A stretch of 64,000 nt of DNA from Duganella aceris. GTDB lineage: Bacteria > Pseudomonadota > Gammaproteobacteria > Burkholderiales > Burkholderiaceae_D. Both the position numbers and the translations under genes were made by a program. The stretch covers positions 806,001 through 870,000 of the forward strand of contig NZ_JAADJT010000001.1 of assembly GCF_011090165.1 (NCBI RefSeq). The letters run 5' to 3'. The notes beneath the pieces were generated by a model, which saw nothing but the letters and a program-made list of their open reading frames with translations, was not told where the DNA came from and made no database searches. Of this stretch, positions 30,265 to 39,945 are shown one piece after another; position 1 is the stretch's first letter; each line of letters starts with the position of its first letter.

Positions 30265-30821
30265 TGGGCATCACGGTACTGGTGGCGCATCGGCTGCCGT
30301 TGATCCAGGCCGGCCTGGTCGCCATCCTGGCGGCGCAGGACGGCATCAGCGTGGTCCCGCCGTCGTCCACCCTGGCCGATGTGGCGGTGACCGACTTCGA
30401 CGGCTTCATGGCCGCCGACGCATGCTGGTGCTGTCCGGTCATCCTGGTCATGCCGCAGGCCGGCGAGCGGGAAGTGCGGGCCGCCGTGCAACACGGCGCG
30501 CGCGGCTACCTCACGCAGACTTGCGCGGCGGCCGAACTGATCGACGCGGTGCGGGTCATCGCTGAAGGCTGCAGCTATTTCGACGGCGCGGCCGCGCAGT
30601 CGCTGCGGCCCTGCAACCTGACGTCGCGCGAGCGCGAGGTGTTGGCGCTGCTGGCCGAAGGCGGCAGCAATAAGGCGATCGCGCGCGACCTGGGCATCGG
30701 CTGCGGCACGGTCAAGTCCCACCTCAAGTCGCTGATGCACAAGCTCGATGTCAGCAGCCGCACCCAGGCCGTGGTCGTGGCCGCGCAGCGCGGCATGGTG
30801 TGGACCGAGCATCGTCCGTGA
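30264..30821 (+). CDS. NarL-like LuxR-family regulator with shortened receiver
   Basis: A 185-residue protein starting at ATG 30264 within the hydrolase stop (TGATG). The LuxR output domain is intact (L-T-S-R-E-R-E-V-L-A-L-L-A-E-G-G-S-N-K-A-I-A-R-D-L, G-T-V-K-S-H-L). The receiver is about 20 residues short, its D-D-H motif is V-A-H, and the conserved lysine is replaced (Y-L-T-Q-T); one aspartate (D44) sits near the phosphoacceptor position. It is cotranslated with the haloperoxidase-like hydrolase, and the pair is bracketed by the other degenerate LuxR regulator. Confidence 0.82.
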   Translation: MGITVLVAHRLPLIQAGLVAILAAQDGISVVPPSSTLADVAVTDFDGFMAADACWCCPVILVMPQAGEREVRAAVQHGARGYLTQTCAAAELIDAVRVIAEGCSYFDGAAAQSLRPCNLTSREREVLALLAEGGSNKAIARDLGIGCGTVKSHLKSLMHKLDVSSRTQAVVVAAQRGMVWTEHRP

Positions 30822-31733
30822 TCAGACCAGCTGTTCCGCAGCGCCGCGCGCGTAGCGCGTCGGCGCCAGCCCGACGTGGCGGGTGAAGGCGACGCTGAAC
30901 GCGCTGGCCGAGCCGTAGCCGACCCGCTCGGCCACCTCGGCCACATTGCCGTCGTGGTGCCGCAGCAGATGCTTGGCCCACGCCATGCGCCAACGCAGCA
31001 GGTACTCCATCGGCGCGACGCCGACCGCGCGGCTGAAGCGTTCGAAGAATGCCGAGCGCGACAGCGCGGCCGTCTTGGCCAGTTCCGCCACGGTCCAGGA
31101 ACGGGTCATGTCCTCGTGCATGCGGCGGATCGCGGCGGCCAGGCGCTCGTCGGCCAGTCCGCGCAGCAGCCCCGGCGAGGCGGCGGTGCCGGCGCCGGAG
31201 CGCAGCGCTTCGATCAGCAGCACTTCCAGCAGGTGCGACAGGATCACCTCGCGCCCCGGCCGTTGCGCGCGCGATTCCTCGCCCAGCAAGCGCACGATCG
31301 TCACCAGTCGCTGTTCGCCGCGCACGTGCATCAGCTGCGGCAGCAACGACACCAGCAAGGCCGCGTCCGGCGAGCCGAATCGGCAATAGCCCAGCAGCAG
31401 CACCACATCCGGCGCCGCATCGGCGGGGCCATGTCTGAATTCGCCGGGACGCACCGCGACCGGCTCGGAATCGGCGTCGGCCGGCACCATGTCCTCCAGG
31501 CTGGACATGACGAAGCCTTCGGCCTGCGGGATCAGGATGAAATCGTCCTGCCGCAGCACGATCGGCTCGCGCCCGTCGACGGCGAGGCGGCAGGCGCCGC
31601 TCAGGATCACGCAATAGAAGGGCTGGCCGACATCGGTGCGGCGCACGCGCCACGGACCGGCCGAGCTCACCACTTTCGAGAATCTGGCCTGCGGCTGCAA
31701 CAGCGTGACCACCTCGGCGAGTGGATCTATCAT
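30822..31733 (-). CDS. AraC-family regulator with cupin sensor
   Basis: A 303-residue regulator: N-terminal cupin_6-type ligand domain (about 1-185, Q-P-F-Y-C-V-I-L-S-G-A-C-R-L) and C-terminal AraC double helix-turn-helix (about 205-300, ending G-L-A-P-T-R-Y-A-R). Start at ATG 31733 preceded by CAGGAG. It is divergent from the SDR at 31832, its likely target, and converges with the LuxR regulator gene with adjacent stops. Confidence 0.9.
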   Translation of the reverse strand: MIDPLAEVVTLLQPQARFSKVVSSAGPWRVRRTDVGQPFYCVILSGACRLAVDGREPIVLRQDDFILIPQAEGFVMSSLEDMVPADADSEPVAVRPGEFRHGPADAAPDVVLLLGYCRFGSPDAALLVSLLPQLMHVRGEQRLVTIVRLLGEESRAQRPGREVILSHLLEVLLIEALRSGAGTAASPGLLRGLADERLAAAIRRMHEDMTRSWTVAELAKTAALSRSAFFERFSRAVGVAPMEYLLRWRMAWAKHLLRHHDGNVAEVAERVGYGSASAFSVAFTRHVGLAPTRYARGAAEQLV

Positions 31734-31831
31734 TACCGGACTCCTGCACATGAAACATGGACTGTTGATTGTAGCAAGTCCGGCGGCGCGCGGCTACAGT
31801 GGTTCCATCGTCAACCACTTACAGGATTTTC

Positions 31832-32581
31832 ATGAAAACCGTCCTCATCACCGGCTGCTCGTCCGGCTTCGGCCTCGACACCGCGCAATACTTCCTCGAC
31901 CGCGACTGGAACGTCATCGCCACCATGCGCACGCCGCGCGAAGACGTGTTGCCGCGCTCCGAACGTCTGCGGGTGCTGGCGCTGGACGTCACCGACGCCG
32001 ACAGCATCCGCCGCGCCGTCGCGGAGGCGGGGCCGATCGACGTGCTGGTCAACAACGCCGGCATTGGCATGCTGGGCGCGCTCGAAGGCGCGACGCTGGA
32101 CAACCTGCGCGCGGTCGTCGAGACCAACACCATCGGCACCATGGCCATGACGCAGGCCGTGCTGCCGCAGTTCCGCCAGCGCCGGGCCGGGGTAGTGGTC
32201 AACGTCACCTCGAGCGTGACCTTGAAAGCGCTGCCGCTGCTGGCGGTGTACACCGGCAGCAAGGCGGCAGTGAACGCCTTCACCGAATCGCTGGCGCTGG
32301 AGCTGCGCCAGTTCGACGTGCGGGTCCACCTGGTGCTGCCGGGACGCGCGCCCGACACCCGCTTCGGCGCCAACGCGCAGCCACGGATGCAGGGCGGCAT
32401 TCCCGACGCCTACGCCGACCTGGCGCAGAACATCTTCGCCGAATGGTCGACCCAGACCGAGGTCACGCGCGGCATCGACGTGGCGGAAGCGGTATGGCGC
32501 GCCGCGAACGACCCCACGTCCCCGCTGCGCATCGCCGCCGGCGCGGATGCCGTGGCGTTGGCGGGCACCAGCGCCGGCTAA
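31832..32581 (+). CDS. Short-chain dehydrogenase/reductase
   Basis: SDR of 249 residues with T-G-C-S-S-G-F-G cofactor motif at residues 7-14, N-N-A-G-I-G and Y-T-G-S-K active site. Start at ATG 31832 after a weak AGGA site. This subtype is commonly paired with cupin-AraC regulators, as here across a 98-bp divergent gap. Substrate unknown. Confidence 0.87.
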   Translation: MKTVLITGCSSGFGLDTAQYFLDRDWNVIATMRTPREDVLPRSERLRVLALDVTDADSIRRAVAEAGPIDVLVNNAGIGMLGALEGATLDNLRAVVETNTIGTMAMTQAVLPQFRQRRAGVVVNVTSSVTLKALPLLAVYTGSKAAVNAFTESLALELRQFDVRVHLVLPGRAPDTRFGANAQPRMQGGIPDAYADLAQNIFAEWSTQTEVTRGIDVAEAVWRAANDPTSPLRIAAGADAVALAGTSAG

Positions 32582-32668
32582 CGCAATTTCTGCCCGGACA
32601 TCGTGTCGTGAACTATACTCGCCTTCCTTTTCCCGATTTACAGCGGGCAGCGCTGCGTATATTCCGAC

Positions 32669-33952
32669 ATGATCCACACCTCAGCCGACCTGGCGACTCC
32701 GCCCCGTATCCGCCGTAGCCAGCGCCTGGCGCTGGTGCTGCTGGTGGTGTGCGGCGTCATCAATTACCTGGACCGCGCCACCCTGGCGGTGGCCAACGAA
32801 TTCATCCGCGCCGACCTCGGTCTGTCGCTCGGCCAGATGGGGCTGCTGTTGTCGGCGTTCTCGTGGAGTTATGCGCTGTGCCAGTTGCCGGTCGGCGCGC
32901 TGGTCGACAAGATCGGGCCGCGCTGGCTGCTCGGCATCGGCCTGGTGGTGTGGTCGCTGGCCCAGGCGGCCGGCGGACTGGCGTCGACCTTCGGCTACTT
33001 CGTGATCGCGCGCATCGCGCTAGGCATCGGCGAGGCGCCGCAGTTTCCGGCGGCGGCGCGGGTGGTCAGCAACTGGTTCCCGCTGCGCGCGCGCGGCACG
33101 CCGACCGGCGTCTACAACTCGGCCTCGCCGCTGGGCGTGGCGCTCGCGCCCTTGTTGCTGTCGCCGTTGATCGTCGCGACCAGCTGGCATTGGGCCTTCT
33201 TCGTCACCGGCGCGATGGGGCTGGTGGCGGCGCTGGTCTGGATCGCCTTGTATCGCGATCCGGTGCATGCCGGCATGTCTGCCGCCGAGCGCGCCTATCT
33301 CGAAGCGGACGGCGCCGGCGGCGAGCGGCCGGCCAGCAGCTTCGCCGCCTGGCGCGCGCTGTTCCGGCACCGCACCACCTGGGGCATGATGCTCGGCTTC
33401 TTCGGTTCGGTGTATCTGAACTGGGTGTATCTGACCTGGCTGCCCGGCTACCTGCGCACCGAGCGGCATATGGACCTGGCTTACGCCGGCATGGCGGCCT
33501 CGGTGCCGTTCATCTGCGGCTTCGCCGGCGCCTTGATCGCGGGCTGGGCATCCGACCGCGTCGCCCGCGCCGCCGTGTCGCCGTTGTCGGGCCGCCGCAA
33601 CGCGGTGGTGGTGTCGACGCTGGGCATGGTGGCGTTCACGATTCCGGCGGCGCTGGCCGACAGCAATGTGGTGGCGGTGGCCTGCATCGCCGTCGTCATC
33701 TTCCTCGCCAACGCCTCGTCGGCCTGCGCCTGGTCGCTGGCCACGGTGGCGGCGCCGCCGAGCCGCATCGCGTCGCTCGGCGCGCTACAGAACTTCGGCG
33801 GCTTCCTCGGCGGCGCGCTGGCACCGATCCTGACCGGCTACATCGCGCAGACCTGGTCCTTCGTACCGGCCTTGCTGACCGGCGCCGCGATCGCCTTCTG
33901 CGGCGCCATGTCGTATCACTTCCTGGTGGTGCGGCCTATTCCTGAGCAATAG
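32669..33952 (+). CDS. MFS transporter, anion:cation symporter family
   Basis: A 427-residue, 12-helix major facilitator. N-L-D-R-type motif [12 protein letters not shown] at helix 1 and G-x-x-D-K-I-G-P-R-W in loop 2-3 place it in the ACS family (glucarate, galactonate, phthalate or hexuronate porters), which import organic acids with H+ or Na+. The substrate cannot be read from sequence. Converges with the TerC-CorC gene with a 17-bp overlap of 3' ends. Confidence 0.87.
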   Translation: MIHTSADLATPPRIRRSQRLALVLLVVCGVINYLDRATLAVANEFIRADLGLSLGQMGLLLSAFSWSYALCQLPVGALVDKIGPRWLLGIGLVVWSLAQAAGGLASTFGYFVIARIALGIGEAPQFPAAARVVSNWFPLRARGTPTGVYNSASPLGVALAPLLLSPLIVATSWHWAFFVTGAMGLVAALVWIALYRDPVHAGMSAAERAYLEADGAGGERPASSFAAWRALFRHRTTWGMMLGFFGSVYLNWVYLTWLPGYLRTERHMDLAYAGMAASVPFICGFAGALIAGWASDRVARAAVSPLSGRRNAVVVSTLGMVAFTIPAALADSNVVAVACIAVVIFLANASSACAWSLATVAAPPSRIASLGALQNFGGFLGGALAPILTGYIAQTWSFVPALLTGAAIAFCGAMSYHFLVVRPIPEQ

Positions 33953-35501
33953 CCTCGGCGACCGGCAGGCGCGTCACCAGCACCGTGGCGATGCGCCGCT
34001 CCTGGACTTCCAGAACTTCGAATCGCAGGCCGTCGAACTCGATCTGTTCTCCCGCCTGCGGCAGCGTGGTGAAGCGTTCAAGCAGGAAGCCGGCCAGCGA
34101 ACTGTAGTCGCCGCCGTCGGCGGCCAACGCGTCGCTATGCAGCACCTGCTGCAGGTACAGCAGATCCGCCGTGCCGTCGATTTTCCATTGGTCGTCGCCA
34201 AGCGACTGCACCACGGGCTGCTCGTTCTCGTCGGGGAATTCGCCGGCGATCGCCTCCAGGATATCGACCGGCGTCACCAGGCCCTGGATCGTGCCGTACT
34301 CGTCGGCGATCAGCACCAGCTGGCCGTGCGAGCGCTTCAGTGTTTCCATCACTTTCAAGACGCCGACCGAGTCCGGCATGACGATGGGCTTGCGCAGGCT
34401 GGCGAGCTTGATTTGCCCGTGCAGCGACAGATCGACGATCAGATCCTTGGCGCGCGCGATGCCGACGATGTCGTCGAGCTGGCCGCGACACACCGGGAAG
34501 AAGCTGTGCGGCGTGGCCAGGATCTGCTGGCGCAGCGTCGCCGCGTCGCCGGTCAGGTCGAGCCAGGTCAGGTCCGAGCGCGTGGTCATGATGGAACGGA
34601 TCGAGCGCTGCGACAGGCTCAGCACGCCGCTGACCATATTGCGCTCCTCATTGTCGAAGGCGGACGGCTCGGGCACCGCCATCTCACTTTCCGCCTCCTG
34701 GCTGATCTCCGCGCGCGAGCGGTTGCCCAGCAGGCGCAGCACGGCGTTGGCGGTGCGGTCGCGCAGCGGCACGTGCGCATCCTTCTTCGCGAAGTTTTTG
34801 CGCGCCAGCTGATTGAAGAATTCGATCACGATGGAGAAGCCGATCGCGGCGTACAGATAGCCTTTCGGAATCTTGAAGCCGATGCCTTCGGCGACCAGGC
34901 TCAGACCGATCATCAGCAGGAAGCTCAGGCACAGCACCACCACCGTCGGGTGGGCGTTGACGAAGCGGGTCAGAGGCTTGGAGGCGAAAATCATCACCGC
35001 CATCGAGATGACCACCGCCGCCATCATCACGCCCAGCTGCTCGACCATGCCGACTGCGGTGATCACCGCGTCGAGCGAGAACACCGCGTCCAGCACGATG
35101 ATCTGCGCGATCACCGCCGCCAGGCTGGCGTACACGCGCGGGCCGGTGTGGACGTGGGACTTGCCCTCGACCCGCTCGTGCAACTCCATGGTCGCCTTGA
35201 ACAGCAGGAAAATCCCGCCCAGCAGCAGGATCAGGTCGCGGCCGGAAATCGGCGTCCCCGCCACCGAGAACAGCGGCTCGGTCAGCGTCACCATCCACGA
35301 GATCATGGTCAGCAGGCCGAGCCGCATCAGCATCGCCAGCGACAGGCCGATCAGCCGGGCTTTGTCGCGCTGCTGCGGCGGAACCTTCTCGGCCAGGATG
35401 GCGATGAAGATCAGATTGTCGATGCCCAGCACGATCTCCAGCACGACCAGCGTCAGCAAGCCCACCCAGATGTTGGGGTCGAAAAACCATTCCATAATCA
35501 T
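33936..35501 (-). CDS. TerC-family membrane protein with CBS pair and CorC domain
   Basis: A 521-residue fusion: about seven N-terminal helices of the TerC family ([12 protein letters not shown] near the start and D-A-V-F-S-L-D-A-V at about residues 136-144, both with conserved membrane Asp), a cytosolic CBS-domain pair (about 290-415) and a C-terminal CorC_HlyC domain (about 430-510). This matches the YegH/YoaE group; TerC proteins are implicated in metal (Mn2+) export or metalation of exported proteins. M1 at 35501 and M3 at 35495 are both possible starts. The ExoD gene lies 12 bp upstream on the same strand. Confidence 0.9.
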   Translation of the reverse strand: MIMEWFFDPNIWVGLLTLVVLEIVLGIDNLIFIAILAEKVPPQQRDKARLIGLSLAMLMRLGLLTMISWMVTLTEPLFSVAGTPISGRDLILLLGGIFLLFKATMELHERVEGKSHVHTGPRVYASLAAVIAQIIVLDAVFSLDAVITAVGMVEQLGVMMAAVVISMAVMIFASKPLTRFVNAHPTVVVLCLSFLLMIGLSLVAEGIGFKIPKGYLYAAIGFSIVIEFFNQLARKNFAKKDAHVPLRDRTANAVLRLLGNRSRAEISQEAESEMAVPEPSAFDNEERNMVSGVLSLSQRSIRSIMTTRSDLTWLDLTGDAATLRQQILATPHSFFPVCRGQLDDIVGIARAKDLIVDLSLHGQIKLASLRKPIVMPDSVGVLKVMETLKRSHGQLVLIADEYGTIQGLVTPVDILEAIAGEFPDENEQPVVQSLGDDQWKIDGTADLLYLQQVLHSDALAADGGDYSSLAGFLLERFTTLPQAGEQIEFDGLRFEVLEVQERRIATVLVTRLPVAEAIAQE

Positions 35502-35513
35502 TACCTGTCTACG

Positions 35514-36131
35514 TTAAGCCAGCACTTGGGAAATCATGTACACCGCGCCTTTGATCAGGCCCCAGATCACGCCGGACACGACCACGGCGGCGGTGGCGGC
35601 GGCGAGCAGGCCGGCGGCGATCGCATAGCCATCGCGCTCGATCAGGCCGAGGGCCAGCAGGCTGATCGCCAAGGCCGGCAGCATATTGCCCAGCGGGATG
35701 GGCAGCACCAGGACGGTGGCCAGCAGCAGGCAAATCAAGCCCATCAGGTATTCGAACGGGGGAACGGTGAGCACGCTGACGCGCGGACGCAGCAGCTTTT
35801 CCGCCCGCTGCAGCCAAGGCAAGACGTGCCCGACCATCTTATGGAAGTCGGCGCGCGCCATCGAGCGCCGGCTGATGAACCCGGGCAGCCACGGCCGCAT
35901 GCCGAAGGTCAGCTGGGCCGCCAGGAACACCAGCGGCGCGCCCAGCACGGCGGAGGTGCCGGGCGGCACCGGCAAGATATTGGGGAAGGCGAAAATGAAC
36001 AGCAAGGCGCCGATGGCGCGGTCGCCGAGCGCCTGCATCAGGTCGCCTACGGCGATGCGGTCGCGGCTGGCATCGTCGGCCAGCCGGCGCAAAAGTTGGG
36101 AGAGCGCCAGATCATCGCCGGCGGCACTCAT
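35514..36131 (-). CDS. ExoD-family membrane protein
   Basis: A 205-residue protein of the ExoD family (exopolysaccharide-synthesis-associated in rhizobia). Pattern seen: L-G-D-R-A-I-G-A-L-L-F-I-F-A-F-P-N-I-L-P-V-P-P-G-T-S, P-W-L-P-G-F-I-S-R-R, P-P-F-E-Y-L-M-G-L, and three or four C-terminal helices. The open frame continues far upstream, but ATG 36131 gives the family-typical length. Probably cotranscribed with the TerC-CorC gene. Molecular function is not known. Confidence 0.85.
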   Translation of the reverse strand: MSAAGDDLALSQLLRRLADDASRDRIAVGDLMQALGDRAIGALLFIFAFPNILPVPPGTSAVLGAPLVFLAAQLTFGMRPWLPGFISRRSMARADFHKMVGHVLPWLQRAEKLLRPRVSVLTVPPFEYLMGLICLLLATVLVLPIPLGNMLPALAISLLALGLIERDGYAIAAGLLAAATAAVVVSGVIWGLIKGAVYMISQVLA

Positions 36132-36146
36132 TGGGCAGGTTTCATT

Positions 36147-36176
36147 CTTCGGTAGGTGGGTGGACCAGTACCGAAG
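36147..36176. repeat. Inverted repeat between exoD-like and peptidase genes
   Basis: CTTCGGTA and TACCGAAG arms with a 14-base spacer in the 83-bp gap. It could be a weak terminator for the S53 peptidase gene or an operator for the exoD-like gene; no T-run supports the former. Confidence 0.35.
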
Positions 36177-36214
36177 ATTCTGGTGGAGATATCTTAAGCG
36201 TTTATTAAGTGGCC

Positions 36215-38332
36215 TCAGCGGGAGCTGATCGTTACCGGAATGACGGCGGAGGCGTTGGCGCCGTTGCCATCGGTCGCCGTCAGCCGCAATGAATAGCTGC
36301 CGGCCACCGGCGCCGCCCACACCACCGAAATCGTCGTGCCGTTGGCGACGAACATCATGCCCAGTGGCGCACCGGAGATGTTGACCATGATGGTTTTGCT
36401 GGTCGCATCCGTGATGCCGATGGCGCCGCTCAACGCGCGGCCGGCGACGCCGGTCAACGCGCCGGCCTTGATGACCGGACCGCTGGTGCCGGAGGTCACC
36501 GGCGTGGTGGTCGTGGTGGTGCTGGAGGCGGCGCTGATCACCACCGTGTACACGCCCGAACCGCTGAGACCATTCACGCCATCCTTGGCGGTGACGGTGA
36601 CGCTGTAGGTGCCGGCCACCGGCGCCGCCCAGCTGACCACCCCGGTGCCGGCTATGGTCATGCCGGACGGGGCACCCGACAGCGCGTAAGTGACCGCGTT
36701 GGTGGCCGTCACCGACGCCGTGAAGCTCAGCGCCGTGCCGGCCTTGCCGTTGACGGTGGCGGCGCTCACCACCGGCGCCGTCTGCACGGTCAACCCGGAC
36801 AGCGTGCTCAGCAACGCGCCCACGTTCGGCGTGCCGAGACCGGATGCCGCGTCGTAGCCGGTCTTGGCGCTGCAAGTGGCGCAGGTACCATGGCTGCCGG
36901 AGGTGATGTCGGCGAACGCGCTGGCGTAGCTACCCGGCACCGTGGCGATCTGGGTGTACAGCGCGGTATGCGGCGCGGCCAGCACCGCCTTGCTGTTCTG
37001 GACCCGCAGCGCGTTCGCCACGGCGATCAGGCCGGCCCATTGCGGCGTCGCCAGGCTGGTGCCGCCGATGCTGGTCCATTTCACGGTGCTGCTGCCGGAG
37101 GCGATAACCGCGACATATTGGCCGCTGTTCGGATCGGCGTTGAAGGAGACGTCCGCGACCGTGCGGCGCGCCGCGCTGCCCATGCCGGGCACTGCGCTGG
37201 TCTGGTAACTCGGTGTCGCCAGGTAGGCGCTGACGCCGCCGCCGGTTCCCGACCATACCGTCTCGGAGCGCGCGCCGCTGCCGCCATAGGTCAGCGTCGT
37301 GCCGCCGACCGCCAGCACCTTCGACGATACCGACGGCCATGCCACTCCGGCCCCGGAGTCGCCGGTCGCCGCCAGATAGGTCATGCCGGCGACTGAAAAG
37401 GTGCTGTCGGCGGAACTGGTGGTGCTGCTTTCGGAACCGCCAAAGCTCATCGACACGATGCCCGGCCCCATATTGTTGGCGAGCTTCACGCCCCCCAGCA
37501 GATTGCTGTAGCTGGCGCTGTTGGTTTCGATCAGCACGATGCGCGCCAACGGCGCGGTGGCGTGCGCCCACTGCACGTCGAGCGCGATCTCGGTCGCCCA
37601 GCCGGAATCATAGGACGGAACGGTGGTGGTCATCGCACCGGCCGACGTGCTGTACACCACCGACAATTCGCAGGCGGCGCTGGACGCCGCCGACAACGGC
37701 AAGGCGGCGCCGGCGGCGATGCTCTTGGTGGCGCAGGTCGGCAGACCGAATTTGCTGCTGAAGGCCGCCAGTTCGGCGGCGACGTTCGGATTATGCTGGG
37801 CGTCGACGATGTAGATGGTCTGGCCGGCGCCGAGCTGCGCGGCTTGCGTCGCCGTCAGGTTGGTGTAGCCGGCCGGCAGCGTCGGCAATCCATACGCGGC
37901 GCGGATCTGGGCCGGCGTATAGGTGGCGACCGTGCTGCTGGACGCTTGCGGCGCCGCCGAGTTATCGCTGGACGACTCGGTCCGATCGGCCTGCACCTGG
38001 CGCAGCGCCTGCACCGTCAAGCGGCGGGTGCTCAGCCTGCGAAACTCCGAGGGCACCGTCTGTTGATGGACGACGGCTGACGCAGCCGCGCCCGACTCGG
38101 CCGCATCCGGGGTGTCGAGCAACAGCGGCGCCATGTGGTAAGAGGGCTGGGCGAACTGCTGCGCGTCCTCGCTGGACAAGTCGCCCGCATCGAGTTGCAG
38201 CACGGTGGAGGCGGTCGCCAGCTTGGCGCTGGCTTGTGCCTGCATGGTGCCGGCATCGGTGTCGGTGGTGCCGCCACCGCAGGCGCTGAGCAGCGCGGCG
38301 ATGCAGGTGATCGGAATCAGGCTAGGTCGCAT
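36215..38332 (-). CDS. S53-family (sedolisin) serine-carboxyl peptidase lipoprotein
   Basis: Secreted peptidase of 705 residues. Signal with lipobox L15-S-A-C18 suggests a lipid-anchored product. An N-terminal propeptide-like region is short and divergent. Catalytic residues: E248 and D252 in A-T-E-I-A-L-D, oxyanion D325 in A-T-G-D-S-G, nucleophile S426 in G-G-T-S-L-A-T-P. The calcium-site pattern D-I-T-S-G-S-H-G and G-Y-D-A-A-S-G-L-G-T-P-N ends the catalytic domain near residue 505. Two immunoglobulin-like (He_PIG/cadherin-type) repeats of about 90 residues follow, joined by a Thr-rich linker, perhaps for surface binding. Pseudomonalisin-like. Confidence 0.9.
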   Translation of the reverse strand: MRPSLIPITCIAALLSACGGGTTDTDAGTMQAQASAKLATASTVLQLDAGDLSSEDAQQFAQPSYHMAPLLLDTPDAAESGAAASAVVHQQTVPSEFRRLSTRRLTVQALRQVQADRTESSSDNSAAPQASSSTVATYTPAQIRAAYGLPTLPAGYTNLTATQAAQLGAGQTIYIVDAQHNPNVAAELAAFSSKFGLPTCATKSIAAGAALPLSAASSAACELSVVYSTSAGAMTTTVPSYDSGWATEIALDVQWAHATAPLARIVLIETNSASYSNLLGGVKLANNMGPGIVSMSFGGSESSTTSSADSTFSVAGMTYLAATGDSGAGVAWPSVSSKVLAVGGTTLTYGGSGARSETVWSGTGGGVSAYLATPSYQTSAVPGMGSAARRTVADVSFNADPNSGQYVAVIASGSSTVKWTSIGGTSLATPQWAGLIAVANALRVQNSKAVLAAPHTALYTQIATVPGSYASAFADITSGSHGTCATCSAKTGYDAASGLGTPNVGALLSTLSGLTVQTAPVVSAATVNGKAGTALSFTASVTATNAVTYALSGAPSGMTIAGTGVVSWAAPVAGTYSVTVTAKDGVNGLSGSGVYTVVISAASSTTTTTTPVTSGTSGPVIKAGALTGVAGRALSGAIGITDATSKTIMVNISGAPLGMMFVANGTTISVVWAAPVAGSYSLRLTATDGNGANASAVIPVTISSR

Positions 38333-38513
38333 GGGAACTTTCGGGAAAAATCCCCGACGCGGATATCAGCCGGGATGTTTCCTATCTTACTCTTAAATTC
38401 CCATGAGGAAATACACCCGTCGTGTAAAACCGGGTTAAGAATGACGTGACGACTGATAAGCTGCCAAGCCAATTTGTTATACACTGCATTGCATGTAATC
38501 TGATGCGAGGTGT

Positions 38514-38804
38514 GTGGTGCGACAACTTACCTTGGTACTGAATGACAAAGAAATGGAACTGCTTGAGGCGGTGTCCCGCGCACGCCAAACCGGACTGGCC
38601 GACGTGGCGAAAGAGGAACTGTTTAAAGCCCTGGCATCTTCAAAACCAACTGATGATCGGGACGATACTGCCAACGCCCGGGAAGCCCGGCGCCAGGCAC
38701 GCCTGAGAGCATTGGCACCGAGTAGCGGTATCTGGGACGGCGACCCCGACAAGCCCAAAGATGGCGTCGCCTACCAGGAGGAAATGCGTGCCGAATGGTC
38801 CTAG
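38514..38804 (+). CDS. Putative antitoxin of PIN-domain toxin-antitoxin pair
   Basis: A 96-residue, charged protein beginning at GTG 38514 or GTG 38517. The N-terminus (R-Q-L-T-L-V-L-N-D-K-E-M-E-L-L-E-A-V-S) could be a ribbon-helix-helix-like DNA-binding segment, and the C-terminal half is Arg/Lys/Asp-rich as expected of a toxin-wrapping tail; I do not recognise a named family. It overlaps the PIN toxin start by 10 bp. The upstream AT-rich region (TTATACA and near-palindrome TTGCATGTAA around 38477-38500) is a probable autoregulated promoter. Lower GC than neighbours suggests transfer. Confidence 0.7.
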   Translation: MVRQLTLVLNDKEMELLEAVSRARQTGLADVAKEELFKALASSKPTDDRDDTANAREARRQARLRALAPSSGIWDGDPDKPKDGVAYQEEMRAEWS

Positions 38805-39205
38805 TACTCTTCGACACTAACATCCTGATCGACCACACGCTGGGTATTAAGGCGGCTACCTTGGAGTTGGCTGGATATGACGACGCGGTCATCAGCACCA
38901 TCAGTTGGATGGAGGCGACATGCAAGCTAAGTTCGTCGCAAATCACGGTATTCGACAACGATCTGGCGAACGCGGGAATCGCAATTGTGCAGACCAATGA
39001 AGCAATCATGCGTCGAGCCGGTGAACTGCGTCGGCTAACCTCAAAAAAGCTTCCTGATTGCATAATTCTAGCGACAGCCGAAGTTCAAGGTCGCCTGGTC
39101 ATCACGCGTGACCCTGTCGATTTTGGCGGAAAATCAAGCACGCGAGTTCACGTGCCCTACAAGCTAACGAACGGCATTGTATCCGACGTGTTACCGCTGC
39201 CATGA
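38795..39205 (+). CDS. PIN-domain ribonuclease toxin (VapC-like)
   Basis: A 136-residue PIN-fold protein. The metal-binding acidic residues are visible: D7 in F-D-T-N, E40 in S-W-M-E, D88 in L-P-D-C-I-I-L-A-T-A and D106 in I-T-R-D, so the nuclease is likely active. Overlap with the upstream small gene gives a typical antitoxin-toxin operon. Codon use and base composition are less GC-rich than the flanking peptidase and DUF4126 genes. Confidence 0.87.
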   Translation: MVLVLFDTNILIDHTLGIKAATLELAGYDDAVISTISWMEATCKLSSSQITVFDNDLANAGIAIVQTNEAIMRRAGELRRLTSKKLPDCIILATAEVQGRLVITRDPVDFGGKSSTRVHVPYKLTNGIVSDVLPLP

Positions 39206-39265
39206 TTAGCACTCGTGCTGCGCAGAAAAATCTGCACTGCGCTGGCCGCGTCTCATAGTGAGTAG

Positions 39266-39739
39266 CTAATCGCGTTTCTGCCGCGTTGCAAGCGCAACGA
39301 TCGCGGCGCCTGCCGCGACGACCAGCGCGTCCTCGATCAGACCGCTGCGGGTTTGCCCGATGCTCGCCATGGCCCGCTTGCGGGCGGACAGCGTCAAATA
39401 GGCCAGCGGTACGGCCGTGGCGACCGCGACCGCCGCTCCCGCCGACTCGCGGCCTTTCGGCGCCAGCGCCGCACCGGCGATCCCGGCGCTCGCGACACGC
39501 GCCAGCAGTCCCAGGAAGACGGTCCGATCCGGCGCGGTCTTCATCTTGTCGCCGAACAGTTCTCCAACGCCCATCGCCAGCGCGCCATATTTAAACAACG
39601 GTCGATCCAGCAGGACCAGTTCACCGCTGGTACTGCGATCCGCGACGCGGGCGGCGGCGATGGTGGCCATGGGCGTCATGGAGCGCGCGCTCGCGACGGC
39701 GCCGATCAGGGCGGAGGACAACAGGCTGGGAATTTTCAT
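39266..39739 (-). CDS. DUF4126-family membrane protein
   Basis: A 157-residue small membrane protein with about four helices. The N-terminal S-A-L-I-G-A-V-A-S-A-R-S-M-T-P and the K-T-A-P-D-R segment fit DUF4126 proteins. Function unknown. Preceded by a 200-bp intergenic stretch, transcribed divergently from the SLAC1-like gene. Confidence 0.7.
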   Translation of the reverse strand: MKIPSLLSSALIGAVASARSMTPMATIAAARVADRSTSGELVLLDRPLFKYGALAMGVGELFGDKMKTAPDRTVFLGLLARVASAGIAGAALAPKGRESAGAAVAVATAVPLAYLTLSARKRAMASIGQTRSGLIEDALVVAAGAAIVALATRQKRD

Positions 39740-39945
39740 CTTGACGACCTTTATCTAAGTAGAAGTGCTCATGCGTCCACAGTAGGAGGTTTTGCGGCGC
39801 CCATCTGTTAGATGGGGCATATAGCGTAATGATTGGCGGACATTCCGATTTAGACGGAAAAGCAAAAAATCTATCGTTTGGAGCATCGTCAACAGGGATG
39901 GATTGCGAGAACATCGTGACTCCCCCACCGCTCGCGTCGACCATC

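Noticed and set aside
28665..30821. 718-codon frame across both LuxR regulators and the hydrolase
   Set aside because: Only its last 185 codons (from 30264) are a real protein; the rest is an alternate-frame shadow of two recognisable genes.
39159..39174. CACGTG-containing site near the end of the PIN toxin gene as a second parS
   Set aside because: Only the central bases match; flanks deviate at too many positions.
39800..39816. CCCATCT-GTT-AGATGGG hairpin between the DUF4126 and SLAC1-like genes as a terminator
   Set aside because: No T-run on either side and it lies in a divergent promoter region; it may be an operator but nothing supports a specific role.
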